Positions 53,934 through 63,909 of a stretch of 64,000 nt of DNA are shown here, one piece after another. Source of the stretch: Nonlabens tegetincola (GTDB lineage: Bacteria > Bacteroidota > Bacteroidia > Flavobacteriales > Flavobacteriaceae). The stretch lies in the NCBI RefSeq assembly GCF_002954355.1, contig NZ_MQVV01000010.1, forward strand, positions 496,001 to 560,000, given 5' to 3'. The notes under the pieces are model-generated. The model did not search any database. It saw only the letters and a program-made list of their open reading frames with translations, and was not told the origin of the DNA. The translations under genes and the position numbers were made by a program. Position 1 is the first letter of the stretch. Each line of letters starts with the position of its first letter.

Positions 53934-56900
53934 ATGAAGCTTTTACCTGTTTTAATAGCTCTTTTTTGTTTCGCTTTCGCGAAAGCGCAACAACCCACAA
54001 CACAAGAGAACGATTCTATACCTAATGGAGTCGAATTAGGTAAATTAGAATTACCAGATCCACCTTCCATAACCAAAATGTATGAATATGATCCAGTAAT
54101 GGATAGGTATATTTTGAGGACTACATTTGCTGGCTATCAATTGGATTATCCCTTTGTACTTACCAGAGAGCAGTATTTACAGCGTGCTATGAAAGAACAA
54201 ATGAAAAGTTATTTCATTGAAAAAGCACAGGCAATTGCAGGAAAAACGGATGAGGATAAGGAGAAGCAAAAGAATCTTTTACCCAATTTCTATGTAAACT
54301 CGGCTTTGTTTGAAAGTATTTTTGGTGGAACCGAGATATCGGTAGTTCCACAAGGATCTGTAGAGGTAGATCTAGGACTGCTTTTTAATCGTAGTGATAA
54401 CCCTAGTTTTTCCCCTAGAAATAGACAGAATACCACTTTTGATTTTAACCAGCGTATTAATTTATCACTTGTAGGTAAGGTAGGTACTAGGCTACAGGTT
54501 AATGCTAACTACGATACTCAAAGCACCTTTAATTTTCAAAATCAAATTAAACTTGATTACACACCTACAGAAGATGATATATTACAAAGTATTGAGGTAG
54601 GTAATGTGAATATGCCGCTTAATTCTCAACTTATTCGTGGTGCGCAAAGTCTTTTTGGTATTAAAACAGAATTGCAATTTGGAAAAACGAGAATTACTGC
54701 TGTTTTTTCAGAACAACAAAGTGAGGCTCGTACAGTACAGGCTCAAGGTGGAGCATCAATAAACGAATTTGATTTTTTCTCGCTGGATTATGATGAGAAC
54801 AGGCACTTTTTCCTAGCTCATTATTTTAGGGATAATTACGATCGCACCCTAGAAAATTATCCATTTATAAATACAAATGTACAAATCACAAGAGCCGAGG
54901 TTTGGATTACCAATCGTGGTAATCGTACTCAAGATGTACGTAATTTAGTAGCTATTCAAGATTTAGGTGAGTCTGACGGTGAAAATATTGGTCTAGACGT
55001 TGTTCCTCCTGGTTTTGTTAACGTTACAGAAGGTGCTTATCCTGACAATTCAAATAACCAATTCAACCCTAGAGGAATAAATGGTTCTACAAGTTCATTG
55101 CTCAATGAACAAATTAGAGATATAGGAACAGTCCAGCAAGGTTTTGGTGGTGCACAAGTAAATGAAGGCTTTGATTACGTTTCCTTAGAAAATGCAAGGA
55201 AATTAGCACCAAATGAATATACCTTAAACACGCAATTAGGTTATATATCTTTAAGACAAAGATTGAATAACGATGAAGTACTTGCAGTTGCTTTCCAGTT
55301 TACTGCTGGTGGTAAGGTATATCAAGTAGGAGAATTTGCTAATGATGGTGTAGTTGCAACCAATGTAGACGCAAACACGAATCCTGGGCAAGTAGCTGTT
55401 AACAACCAAAATCTAGTAGTAAAGCTACTTAAGAGCAACTTGGTAACTGTTACGGAGCCATCTTGGGATCTTATGATGAAAAATATTTATAATCTAGGTG
55501 GATTTCAATTATCACCAGAGGATTTTAGATTAAATATATTTTACCAGTATCCGCCAGAGTTAAATTATATAACAGCTGCTCCTGGAACACTAACCAATCC
55601 ACCAGTTGCTTTACCTAGTGACGTTGAAGAAACCACATTAATTAGAGTATTTGATTTAGATAGATTAAATCAACAAGGAGATCCGCAACCTGATGGTGAT
55701 GGTTTCTTTGATTATGTGCCTGGTTTGACTATCGATCCAGAAAATGGCCGTATTATTTTCACGAGTGTAGAACCTTTTGGTGAATTTTTATTCAATAAGT
55801 TAGATCTTACTCCTGGCGCTGGTCCAGAAGATTATAACAATCCATCTACTTATAATGCAAATCAAGAGCAGTATGTATACCGCAATATGTATCGCACGAC
55901 CAAGGCTCAAGCTCTTGAAAACGCTGATAAGAATAAGTATTTAATTAAAGGTCAATACAAATCAACCGGTCAAGAAGGTATTCCTATAGGTGCCTTTAAT
56001 GTTCCTAGAGGTTCGGTTACTGTTACCGCTGGTGGACGAACCCTACAAGAAGGTATAGATTATACAGTAGACTATCTAGCTGGTCGAGTTATTATTCTGG
56101 ATCAAGCGTTACTTAATTCAAACACGCCAATTCAAGTTTCTACAGAGAATAATTCGGTATTCAGACAGCAAACAAAGAGATTTACAGGAATAAATGTAGA
56201 ACATAAATTTAGTGAGGATCTTATAGTAGGTGGTACTTTTTTGAATCTAAAAGAACGTCCCATTACACAAAAATCTACCTACGGTTTTGAGCCTATTAAC
56301 AATACTATTTTAGGTGCAAACTTTCTGTACAATACAGAAGTGCCTGTGTTAACCCGACTGGTTAATAAATTACCAAATATTGATACTGATGTTGCTTCAA
56401 ATCTATCATTAAGAGGTGAGATTGCATATTTATTTCCTGGCTCGCCAGCTGGTGATAATTTCGGTAATAGAGCAGCTGCTTATGTAGATGATTTTGAGGG
56501 TTCTCAAACTACTATTGACATATTAAGTCCATTTGCCTGGTCGTTAGCGAGTACACCAGTTGATTTTGAAGGCAATGGAAGTTCTTCAAATCCACTAGAG
56601 TACAATTATAGCAGGGCCAAAATGTCCTGGTATTCCATTGATCCAATATTCTATGGAACGCAAAGACCAGCAGGTATTACAGATGACGATGTTTCAGATT
56701 GGAGAACTCGTAGAGTGTTTATAGACGAGTTGTTTCCTAATGTGGATTTACAACAAGGTCAACAACAAGTAGTAAATACACTCGACCTTGCCTATTATCC
56801 AAGCGAGCGTGGTCCTTATAATTACAATCCATCTGCAGCTGGTTCAAACATTCTTCCTAATCCACAGGATAATTGGGCAGGTATCATGAGACAGTTCTCA

Positions 56901-59900
56901 AGTACCAATTTTGAGCAAAATAATGTGGAGTACATTCAATTTTGGATGATGGACACCTTTGCATTTGACCCTACTAATACAGGAGGAACAATTTCTATCA
57001 ACTTAGGAAGTATATCTGAAGATGTGCTAAAGGACAACCGTAAACAATTTGAAAATGGATTGCCGGATGATGGAGGTACGATATTAACTACATCAACGGC
57101 TTATGGAAAAGTTCCTAATAGTCAATCTCTTGTTTACGCATTTGACACACAAGGACAAGAGAGAGCAAATCAAGATATAGGTTTAGATGGTTTCAGTGAT
57201 GCCGAAGAGATTAATTCCTTTCCTGCTTTTGGTCCAGTAGATCCAGCTAATGATAATTATGAGTTTTATCTTGCTGCTAACGGTGATATAGTTAATCGTT
57301 ATAGAAATTATAATGGGACAGAAGGAAACTCACCTTCTGAAGTATCTCAAACAAATAGAGGATCAACCACTTTGCCAGATGTTGAGGATATTAATAGAGA
57401 TAACACCATGAATACCATCGATAGTTATTTCGAATATAATATTCCAGTATTTCCTGGAATGGACGTAAATAACAACGATTATATCTACGATACTAAAACA
57501 GTACAAACCGAATTGCCTAACGGAACTCGTATAGATACAAGATGGGTGCAGTTTAGAGTGCCGCTTAATGATCCTAATCGTGAAGTGATTAATGAGATAG
57601 CAGATTTTAGAGCTATTCGATTCATGAGAATGTACCTGACAGATTTTAACGTAGATACGCATTTAAGATTCGGTTCGTTGGATCTAGTGCGCGGTGATTA
57701 TCGTCGTTACACTGCTTCACTAGATGAAACAGATCCTAATGCCGCAGACGACCCTACTGTTTTTGAAGTTGAAGGTGTTAATATTGAAAATAACGAATCT
57801 AGAACTCCAATTAGGTATGTATTACCACCAGGAGTTGAAAGAGAAGAATTAAGAACTCAAAATCAAAACATCAGACAGAATGAACAATCGCTAGCTTTAA
57901 GAGTTTGTGATTTAGAATCGGGTGATTCGAGAGCTGTGTTTAAGAATATTCGAATTGACATGCGTCAATATGAAGATTTAGAAATGTTTGTCCATGCTGA
58001 ATCTCTAGTAAATGAACTCGCACTTGCTGATGGTGAGATTGAAGTCTTTGTGAGAATGGGTGTAGATTTTACCCAAAATTATTATGAGGTAAGGTTGCCA
58101 CTTTCTATTACAGCATTTGGAGCTACTGATCGCAACGAAGTTTGGCCTAATAGTAACAACTTTAAGATTAACCTCGAGTTACTGCAGGAATTGAAAGCTA
58201 GAGTACTAGGAAATCCAGCATTAAATGTCAACGAAGCTAATTTCTTTGATCAAGTTAATCTTGGAGGAGATCCTAACGAGGCAGCACAGCACAGTTATGG
58301 TATCCGTGGAAATCCTAATTTTGGAGATATACGAGCACTTATGATTGGTGTACGCAATCCAACATCAAATCAAATATGTGGTGAAGTTTGGGTTAATGAA
58401 ATGAGACTTGCTGGTCTTAAAAACGAAGGTGGTTATGCGGCAACTATGAATCTTGATGCAAATGTTGCCGATTTTGCATCGGTTACTGCGACAGGTAGAC
58501 GCAGCACAATAGGTTTTGGAGCTATTGAGCAAGGGCCTAACGAGCGAGATCGTGAAAATGTCACACAATATGATATCACAACAAATGTAAGTCTAGGTCA
58601 ATTGTTGCCTAAAAAATGGGGTGTACAATTACCGTTCACTTATAGTATAGGTGAAGAAACCATAACACCGCAATTTGATCCACAGTTTGAGGATATTGAA
58701 TTGGACACTAGATTAGATAATGCAGACAATGACGCCGAAAGAGACGCAATAAGGGAACAAGCCGAAAATTATACACGCAGGCAAAGCGTCAATCTTATAG
58801 GAGTGCGCAAGGAGCGAACTGGTGATTCAAAACCTATGCCGTATGATATTGAAAACTTTACTTTCTCTGGAAGTTACAATCAAGTAGATCAACGCAACTT
58901 TGAAATTGAGCAATATAAAGAACAGTCGGTTAATGCAGGAGCAACTTATAATTATGCGTTTCCTAAAGCCGAGGTTGAGCCTTTCAAAAACATCAGCTTT
59001 TTAGAAGGTAAGTACGGTAAATTCTTAAGTGATTTTAATCTTAATTTATTACCTAATAATTTTTCTGCGAGTGGGAATATTGTTAGACAATACAACTTTC
59101 AAAAATTTAGAGATCTTCAATTGGATACTAATCCGGTAGATATTGATGGTGATGGTATTCCAGATGCACAAAACATCAGCATCGCTCCATTAACAAATCG
59201 CAATTTTACACTCAACCATCAGTATGCTATTAATTGGGATTTGACAAAATCGTTACAGTTCAACTTAAGTGCCAATCAGAATAGACTGGTGCGTAGTTAC
59301 ATTGATTCAGAGTCCAATGAAGTAGATCAAGACTATACTTTATGGACCGACTTTTTTGATGAAGGTATCCCTAATCAACACAATCAACAATTACAACTTA
59401 CTTATAAATTGCCGTTTGATAAGTTTCCTTTTCTCGCTTTCGCGAAAGCGAACTACACTTACACAGCAGATTTTAACTGGCAGAGATCATCGCAACAATT
59501 TTCACAATTAGATGATATACCGGATATAGGTAACACTGTTTCAAATGCCAATACGCATCGTATCAATGGTACTTTGGATCTAGATAATCTTTATAAATAC
59601 GTAGGTCTAGAGAAGATTAAATTTGGAAACGAAGCACGTAATGCCCGTAAGAGATCACGCAGCCGCAGTAGAACGCGCACACCAGCTGGAACACCAAATC
59701 CCGATCAGGCTAAGGAAGAAAAGGAAAAGAAGATCCCTAAGAAGAATTTTGCAAATCAAGCTCTTAATACTTTAATAGGTGTGGTAACTTCAGTAAAAAG
59801 AGCACAAATTAATTATGAGGAAACCAATGGTATGTTCCTTCCAGGTTACACAAATGATATTGGGTTTATAGGAACTTTAAAACCTACTACAGGTTTTGTG

Positions 59901-61145
59901 TTTGGGTCACAGGCAGAAGTTAGAGAACTAGCCGCAAGAAAAGGTTGGTTAACCTTGTTTCAGGATTTTAATCAACAGTATAGTGAGGTAGCTTCACGCA
60001 AGTTTGATTATAACATTAAAGTAGATCTAGTAAAGGACCTAACGCTAGACCTTGTAGGGAACCGTAATTATCAAGAAACCTATCAAGAAAATTATCGAGT
60101 AAACCCAACATCCTTACAATATCAATCGTTGACTCCTAATGAATTTGGGAACTTTGATATTTCTACCATTATGATTGGTACTGCTTTTCAAAAAAGCGAT
60201 ATCAATGGCTCAAAAACTTTTGAGACATTTAGAAATAATAGACTAGCTGTAGCCAATAAACTGGCAACGGAATTTTATGGAACCACAACATTTAACCGTG
60301 ATTCAGATGGGTTTCCTGTAGGTTTTTCACGTAATAGTCAGGAAGTTTTATTGCCTTCGTTTATTGCTGCTTATGAAGGGCGCGATGTTGAAGATCAAGA
60401 TCGCAGTGCTTTTAGAGATATTCCATTACCTAATTGGACTTTAAAGTATACAGGATTAATGAATCTTAAATGGTTCAAAAAACGTTTTAGAAGATTTTCA
60501 TTGAATCATGGGTATAGGTCTAGTTATACGATTAATCAATTCCAACGTAATCTAGATTTTGTTGCTGGTAATAGAAATTTTGATTATGATGAAAATGCTA
60601 CGCTTAATCCAGGATCATTAAATCAAAATGGAGATTTCAAGTCACCACAACTATATTTCAACATCAATTTGACTGAGAGTTTTTCGCCATTATTCAAGAT
60701 TGATTTTGAAATGAAAAATTCAATGTCTATTGCTGTAGAACACCGTAGGGATAGAGCTGTGTCCCTAAGTTTTGATAATAACCTACTTACTGAAATAAAC
60801 AGTAAAGAATGGATCGTAGGAGTTGGTTATAGATTAAAGGATCTCAAATTTAGAACGAATTGGGGTGGACGCAGTCGTGTGATAAAAAGCGACTTGAACA
60901 TGAGATTGGATGGTTCAATCAGAGATAATATTACCATAGTAAGGTATTTAGATTTTGATAATAGTCAAGCTACTGCTGGACAAACAATCTATGGTTTAAA
61001 ATTCAGCGCAGAATATGCCTTTAGCCAGGCCTTTACTGGAATCTTCTATTACGACCATACTTTCAGCGAGTTTGCAATTTCGACGGCGTTTCCGCAAACT
61101 ACTATTCGTAGTGGAATTACATTAAGATATACGTTTGGAAATTAG
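53934..61145 (+). CDS. sprA: Cell-surface protein SprA, outer-membrane translocon of the type IX secretion system
   Basis: 2403 residues from ATG 53934; an upstream TTG frame is unlikely because the signal peptide begins here (MKLLPVLIALFCFAFAKAQQ). SprA forms a very large, 36-strand outer-membrane barrel through which type IX substrates leave the cell, and is needed for gliding and gingipain-type secretion. Family features are the size, the N-terminal YEYDPVMDRYIL segment, VDLGLLFNRSDNPSF, repeated ...GRIIF/GRVIIL blocks, and a C-terminal barrel ending ITLRYTFGN. A very basic RSRSRSRTRTP tract lies near residue 1905. Two exact palindrome copies are in frame, one inside the signal peptide. 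Confidence 0.96.
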   Translation: MKLLPVLIALFCFAFAKAQQPTTQENDSIPNGVELGKLELPDPPSITKMYEYDPVMDRYILRTTFAGYQLDYPFVLTREQYLQRAMKEQMKSYFIEKAQAIAGKTDEDKEKQKNLLPNFYVNSALFESIFGGTEISVVPQGSVEVDLGLLFNRSDNPSFSPRNRQNTTFDFNQRINLSLVGKVGTRLQVNANYDTQSTFNFQNQIKLDYTPTEDDILQSIEVGNVNMPLNSQLIRGAQSLFGIKTELQFGKTRITAVFSEQQSEARTVQAQGGASINEFDFFSLDYDENRHFFLAHYFRDNYDRTLENYPFINTNVQITRAEVWITNRGNRTQDVRNLVAIQDLGESDGENIGLDVVPPGFVNVTEGAYPDNSNNQFNPRGINGSTSSLLNEQIRDIGTVQQGFGGAQVNEGFDYVSLENARKLAPNEYTLNTQLGYISLRQRLNNDEVLAVAFQFTAGGKVYQVGEFANDGVVATNVDANTNPGQVAVNNQNLVVKLLKSNLVTVTEPSWDLMMKNIYNLGGFQLSPEDFRLNIFYQYPPELNYITAAPGTLTNPPVALPSDVEETTLIRVFDLDRLNQQGDPQPDGDGFFDYVPGLTIDPENGRIIFTSVEPFGEFLFNKLDLTPGAGPEDYNNPSTYNANQEQYVYRNMYRTTKAQALENADKNKYLIKGQYKSTGQEGIPIGAFNVPRGSVTVTAGGRTLQEGIDYTVDYLAGRVIILDQALLNSNTPIQVSTENNSVFRQQTKRFTGINVEHKFSEDLIVGGTFLNLKERPITQKSTYGFEPINNTILGANFLYNTEVPVLTRLVNKLPNIDTDVASNLSLRGEIAYLFPGSPAGDNFGNRAAAYVDDFEGSQTTIDILSPFAWSLASTPVDFEGNGSSSNPLEYNYSRAKMSWYSIDPIFYGTQRPAGITDDDVSDWRTRRVFIDELFPNVDLQQGQQQVVNTLDLAYYPSERGPYNYNPSAAGSNILPNPQDNWAGIMRQFSSTNFEQNNVEYIQFWMMDTFAFDPTNTGGTISINLGSISEDVLKDNRKQFENGLPDDGGTILTTSTAYGKVPNSQSLVYAFDTQGQERANQDIGLDGFSDAEEINSFPAFGPVDPANDNYEFYLAANGDIVNRYRNYNGTEGNSPSEVSQTNRGSTTLPDVEDINRDNTMNTIDSYFEYNIPVFPGMDVNNNDYIYDTKTVQTELPNGTRIDTRWVQFRVPLNDPNREVINEIADFRAIRFMRMYLTDFNVDTHLRFGSLDLVRGDYRRYTASLDETDPNAADDPTVFEVEGVNIENNESRTPIRYVLPPGVEREELRTQNQNIRQNEQSLALRVCDLESGDSRAVFKNIRIDMRQYEDLEMFVHAESLVNELALADGEIEVFVRMGVDFTQNYYEVRLPLSITAFGATDRNEVWPNSNNFKINLELLQELKARVLGNPALNVNEANFFDQVNLGGDPNEAAQHSYGIRGNPNFGDIRALMIGVRNPTSNQICGEVWVNEMRLAGLKNEGGYAATMNLDANVADFASVTATGRRSTIGFGAIEQGPNERDRENVTQYDITTNVSLGQLLPKKWGVQLPFTYSIGEETITPQFDPQFEDIELDTRLDNADNDAERDAIREQAENYTRRQSVNLIGVRKERTGDSKPMPYDIENFTFSGSYNQVDQRNFEIEQYKEQSVNAGATYNYAFPKAEVEPFKNISFLEGKYGKFLSDFNLNLLPNNFSASGNIVRQYNFQKFRDLQLDTNPVDIDGDGIPDAQNISIAPLTNRNFTLNHQYAINWDLTKSLQFNLSANQNRLVRSYIDSESNEVDQDYTLWTDFFDEGIPNQHNQQLQLTYKLPFDKFPFLAFAKANYTYTADFNWQRSSQQFSQLDDIPDIGNTVSNANTHRINGTLDLDNLYKYVGLEKIKFGNEARNARKRSRSRSRTRTPAGTPNPDQAKEEKEKKIPKKNFANQALNTLIGVVTSVKRAQINYEETNGMFLPGYTNDIGFIGTLKPTTGFVFGSQAEVRELAARKGWLTLFQDFNQQYSEVASRKFDYNIKVDLVKDLTLDLVGNRNYQETYQENYRVNPTSLQYQSLTPNEFGNFDISTIMIGTAFQKSDINGSKTFETFRNNRLAVANKLATEFYGTTTFNRDSDGFPVGFSRNSQEVLLPSFIAAYEGRDVEDQDRSAFRDIPLPNWTLKYTGLMNLKWFKKRFRRFSLNHGYRSSYTINQFQRNLDFVAGNRNFDYDENATLNPGSLNQNGDFKSPQLYFNINLTESFSPLFKIDFEMKNSMSIAVEHRRDRAVSLSFDNNLLTEINSKEWIVGVGYRLKDLKFRTNWGGRSRVIKSDLNMRLDGSIRDNITIVRYLDFDNSQATAGQTIYGLKFSAEYAFSQAFTGIFYYDHTFSEFAISTAFPQTTIRSGITLRYTFGN
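53972..53987. repeat. Iterated palindrome copy 13 (exact), in the sprA signal peptide
   Basis: CGCTTTCGCGAAAGCG read as (F)AFAKA, which supplies the A-K-A just before the predicted signal peptidase cut (AKA/QQ). Confidence 0.9.
59435..59450. repeat. Iterated palindrome copy 14 (exact)
   Basis: CGCTTTCGCGAAAGCG in the sprA barrel region, read as AFAKA. Confidence 0.9.
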
Positions 61146-61228
61146 TAAGGGATTTTACGTAATTATAATAGTAAACTTGTGGCTTAAAAAGCTTAATGTT
61201 TTAACTTTACCCCTTTAAAATTTAAATA

Positions 61229-61606
61229 ATGAATATTCCAGCAGAACTTAAGTACACCAAAGACCACGAATGGGTAAAAATAGAAGGTGATGTTGCAACA
61301 GTAGGGATCACTGATTTTGCTCAAAGCGAATTAGGTGATATTGTATACGTTGAGGTTGAAACCGTAGATGAAACACTTGATCAAGAGGAAGTTTTCGGTA
61401 CGGTAGAAGCGGTAAAAACCGTTTCTGATTTGTTTTTACCATTGTCAGGTGAAATTGTTGAATTTAATGAGCAATTAGAAGACGAGCCAGAGTTAGTAAA
61501 CTCTGACCCTTATGGTGATGGATGGATGATCAAAATAAAAATAAGCGACGCTTCACAAGTAGATGGTCTTATGACTGCTGATGCTTATAAAGATCTTGTA
61601 GGATAG
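61229..61606 (+). CDS. gcvH: Glycine cleavage system H protein
   Basis: 125 residues, standard length. Carries the lipoyl arm that shuttles the aminomethyl group of glycine between the P, T and L proteins. The lipoylated lysine is Lys63 in [23 protein letters not shown] and [10 protein letters not shown] frame the hybrid-motif fold. It follows sprA as in other flavobacteria. The VanZ-like gene begins at the last base of its stop. Confidence 0.97.
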   Translation: MNIPAELKYTKDHEWVKIEGDVATVGITDFAQSELGDIVYVEVETVDETLDQEEVFGTVEAVKTVSDLFLPLSGEIVEFNEQLEDEPELVNSDPYGDGWMIKIKISDASQVDGLMTADAYKDLVG

Positions 61607-62028
61607 TGAAGCATTTGCTTAAAGGGGTTGCGCCGGTTTACACTCTAGTGATTGCTTATCTTTCACTAACAAGTTTACCCTTTCCGATTCCTTTTGAGCT
61701 CAGTTTTCAAGATAAAGTGTATCATGCAATTGCCTATTCCATTATGGCGATAGTGTGGTACTTCTTTTTTTATGTAGGTTATGTTTCAAAGTTTCCTGAT
61801 TATTCATGGAATATAAAAAACATACTAGAAGATTTTTCTAGAACAGTTGTTATAGGAGCTATGGTATTATCTTTTATTATAGGTGTTCTTATAGAATTAG
61901 GTCAAGGATATTTCTCACAAAATAGATCTATGGATATCTTTGACGTTATTGCAAATGTATTTGGCATCATTATTGGTGCTCTATTACTTTATGTTATCAG
62001 TAAAATGTTACAGATAAAAAAATCTTAG
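61606..62028 (+). CDS. VanZ-like membrane protein
   Basis: 140 residues, start GTG at 61606 overlapping the gcvH TAG. Four hydrophobic helices with the VanZ-type layout: SLTSLPFPIPFELSFQDKVYH near the first helix, HAIAYSIMAIVWYFF, and GVLIELGQGYFSQNRSMDIFD followed by ANVFGIIIGALL. The E(x)2QG...R..D motif is the family signature. VanZ itself gives low-level teicoplanin resistance, but the chromosomal role in Bacteroidota is unknown. Coupled to gcvH. Confidence 0.85.
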   Translation: MKHLLKGVAPVYTLVIAYLSLTSLPFPIPFELSFQDKVYHAIAYSIMAIVWYFFFYVGYVSKFPDYSWNIKNILEDFSRTVVIGAMVLSFIIGVLIELGQGYFSQNRSMDIFDVIANVFGIIIGALLLYVISKMLQIKKS

Positions 62029-62088
62029 CGTTAAAAGCTTTTAAGAAAAAATTGAATTATTTATTTTTAGCCACTAAACACCACCGCA

Positions 62089-62817
62089 ATGGAAGTTAAA
62101 AAATCAGAAAAGGCAGATTTACGTAAGAATATTACGTTGTATGCTCTTGCAGGACTGGCATTTATGCTTTTGCTAGCATGGCAAGGTTTGGAGTATGAGA
62201 CAAAAACAGTCGAAATCGAGGAGCCGCCAGTTGAAATCGAAGAATTCGTAATTGAAGAAGAAATTCCAATTACACAAATGCTTGATACGCCACCACCGCC
62301 ACCACCACCGCCACCAGCTCCAGAAATTCTGGAAGTTGTTGAGGATGATGTAGAAATTGAAGAGGTGGAAATTCAGGATACTGAAACCGATGAAGAAGAA
62401 GAGATTGTTGAGGTAGAAGAGGTTTCTGAAGAAGTAGGTGTAGAAGAAGTGATTGCCGATGTACCTTTTGCAATTATTGAAAACGTGCCTATTTATCCTG
62501 GTTGTGAGGATAAGAAAAATAATGCCGACCGTAAGAAATGTATGAGTGAGAAAATCACCAAGTTCGTTAACCGTAACTTTAACACAGGTCTTGCAAACGA
62601 CTTAGGTCTTGAAGGTCGTCAAAAAATATCGGTACAGTTTAAAATCGATAGTAAAGGAAATATCGTAGGAGTTCAATCTCGTGCTAAGCACCCAGATTTA
62701 CAGAAAGAAGCTGCTCGCGTAATTAATAAATTACCTAAAATGACTCCAGGTATGCAGCGTGGTAGAGCGGTAGGTGTTATTTATGCATTACCAATTATCT
62801 TCCAAGTACAAGACTAG
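62089..62817 (+). CDS. TonB-family energy transducer
   Basis: 242 residues. A single N-terminal helix (about 14-32), a Glu-rich and Pro-rich periplasmic linker including a run of nine Pro near residue 67, and a C-terminal TonB domain (VQFKIDSKGNIVGVQSRAKHP, KLPKMTPGMQRGRAVGVIYALP). It should transmit proton-motive force to TonB receptors such as the one at 44489-47104. A VPIYPGCED segment before the TonB domain contains Cys and recurs in the next paralogue. Followed by a strong terminator. Confidence 0.9.
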   Translation: MEVKKSEKADLRKNITLYALAGLAFMLLLAWQGLEYETKTVEIEEPPVEIEEFVIEEEIPITQMLDTPPPPPPPPPAPEILEVVEDDVEIEEVEIQDTETDEEEEIVEVEEVSEEVGVEEVIADVPFAIIENVPIYPGCEDKKNNADRKKCMSEKITKFVNRNFNTGLANDLGLEGRQKISVQFKIDSKGNIVGVQSRAKHPDLQKEAARVINKLPKMTPGMQRGRAVGVIYALPIIFQVQD

Positions 62818-62835
62818 ATAATTAAATAAATTTTT

Positions 62836-62870
62836 AAAAAAGCCCGACTTTCTACAAGTCGGGCTTTTTT
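62836..62870 (+). terminator. Rho-independent terminator
   Basis: Perfect 15-bp stem AAAAAAGCCCGACTT / AAGTCGGGCTTTTTT with a 5-nt loop. Confidence 0.95.
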
Positions 62871-62981
62871 ATTATCAATAAAATAATGTTTTCATTAAAA
62901 GCTTATGGATTTTATTTTGAATTAACGGTTTTTGGTACGACTCTTGATTTCTGTTCCTAATAACATTTTAAACCATTAATT

Positions 62982-63806
62982 ATGAGTCTCTTTAAAAAAG
63001 ATGCCGATGCTGCAACATCGGTACTTTCTCGTATCGAGAGGAAGAAATCTATTAACACAAAAGTCAATCCCATTATTAATTTTCAAATAGGGCTGGTAGC
63101 AGCGTTATTGCTAGTTTGGATGGTTATTGAAACCACTACCGAAGAAACTAAGCCTGTTCCTGCAATCGTTGGTACTACGATCATAGATGTGTGGGAAGAG
63201 GATCATGATGTTTATCGAGTAATTCCAGATAATCCTGTCATTAAACAGCCTATTGCAAAACCTGTAAGAATCGAAACTCCTAAAATTATAGAACCGAATA
63301 AATTAAAGGTGGTTGATAATAACGAACTTGTTCCTGAAAATGATGACAAAAAAAGGGAAGAAACGCCTGTTACAGAGCCTGCGGTTACGCCAGTTACATC
63401 TAGTAAGACAGAAGTAAAAAGCAAACCGACCACATCTACTACCAGCAGTCCTATAATAGCTGTTCAAGAAATGCCGCTTTTTCCTGGTTGTGATGAAGAT
63501 ATGTCAAGAGAGGAAAAGTATAACTGCATGAATGAAAAGATGAAACGATTCATTCAAAGAAATTTTGATACTAGTCTAGCCGAAGATTTATCAGGTCAAG
63601 GAGATAAATTTAAGATAGCAACTATGTTCACAATTGATGAAAACGGTAATCCAATTGATATCAAAGTACGTGCTCCTAATGATCGATTAGTAAAGGAAGC
63701 TAATAGAGTGATGGCCAAATTACCGCAAATGCAGCCTGGCAAAATCAATAATAAACCAGTTAGGGTGATTTATTCAATACCAATAACATTTTCAATTCAG
63801 CAATAA
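62982..63806 (+). CDS. TonB-family protein, paralogue of the upstream gene
   Basis: 274 residues. Single helix (about 30-48), then a Lys/Pro/Thr-rich linker lacking the poly-Pro run, then EMPLFPGCDEDMSREEKYNC and a TonB C-terminal domain (FTIDENGNPIDIKVRAPND, LPQMQPGKINNKPVRVIYSIP). The PxFPGC segment and the following Cys (PGCD...YNC) parallel those of the neighbouring protein, so the two are likely products of a tandem duplication with diverged linkers. It has its own terminator. Confidence 0.88.
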   Translation: MSLFKKDADAATSVLSRIERKKSINTKVNPIINFQIGLVAALLLVWMVIETTTEETKPVPAIVGTTIIDVWEEDHDVYRVIPDNPVIKQPIAKPVRIETPKIIEPNKLKVVDNNELVPENDDKKREETPVTEPAVTPVTSSKTEVKSKPTTSTTSSPIIAVQEMPLFPGCDEDMSREEKYNCMNEKMKRFIQRNFDTSLAEDLSGQGDKFKIATMFTIDENGNPIDIKVRAPNDRLVKEANRVMAKLPQMQPGKINNKPVRVIYSIPITFSIQQ

Positions 63807-63825
63807 ACATCAACCATTTATTGTG

Positions 63826-63864
63826 ATCCCAGACCTGTTTTTTAATATGAGTCTGGGATTTTTT
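63826..63864 (+). terminator. Rho-independent terminator
   Basis: 9-bp stem ATCCCAGAC / GTCTGGGAT with a 16-nt loop and TTTTTTA tail. Confidence 0.8.
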
Positions 63865-63883
63865 ATTCGGTATTATTAAAGTG

Positions 63884-63891
63884 TATCTTTG
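63884..63891 (+). promoter_or_regulatory. Candidate -7 box (TATCTTTG)
   Basis: TAnnTTTG match 18 nt before the ATG at 63910. Confidence 0.45.
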
Positions 63892-63909
63892 AGCCTATAA
63901 CTTGAATTT

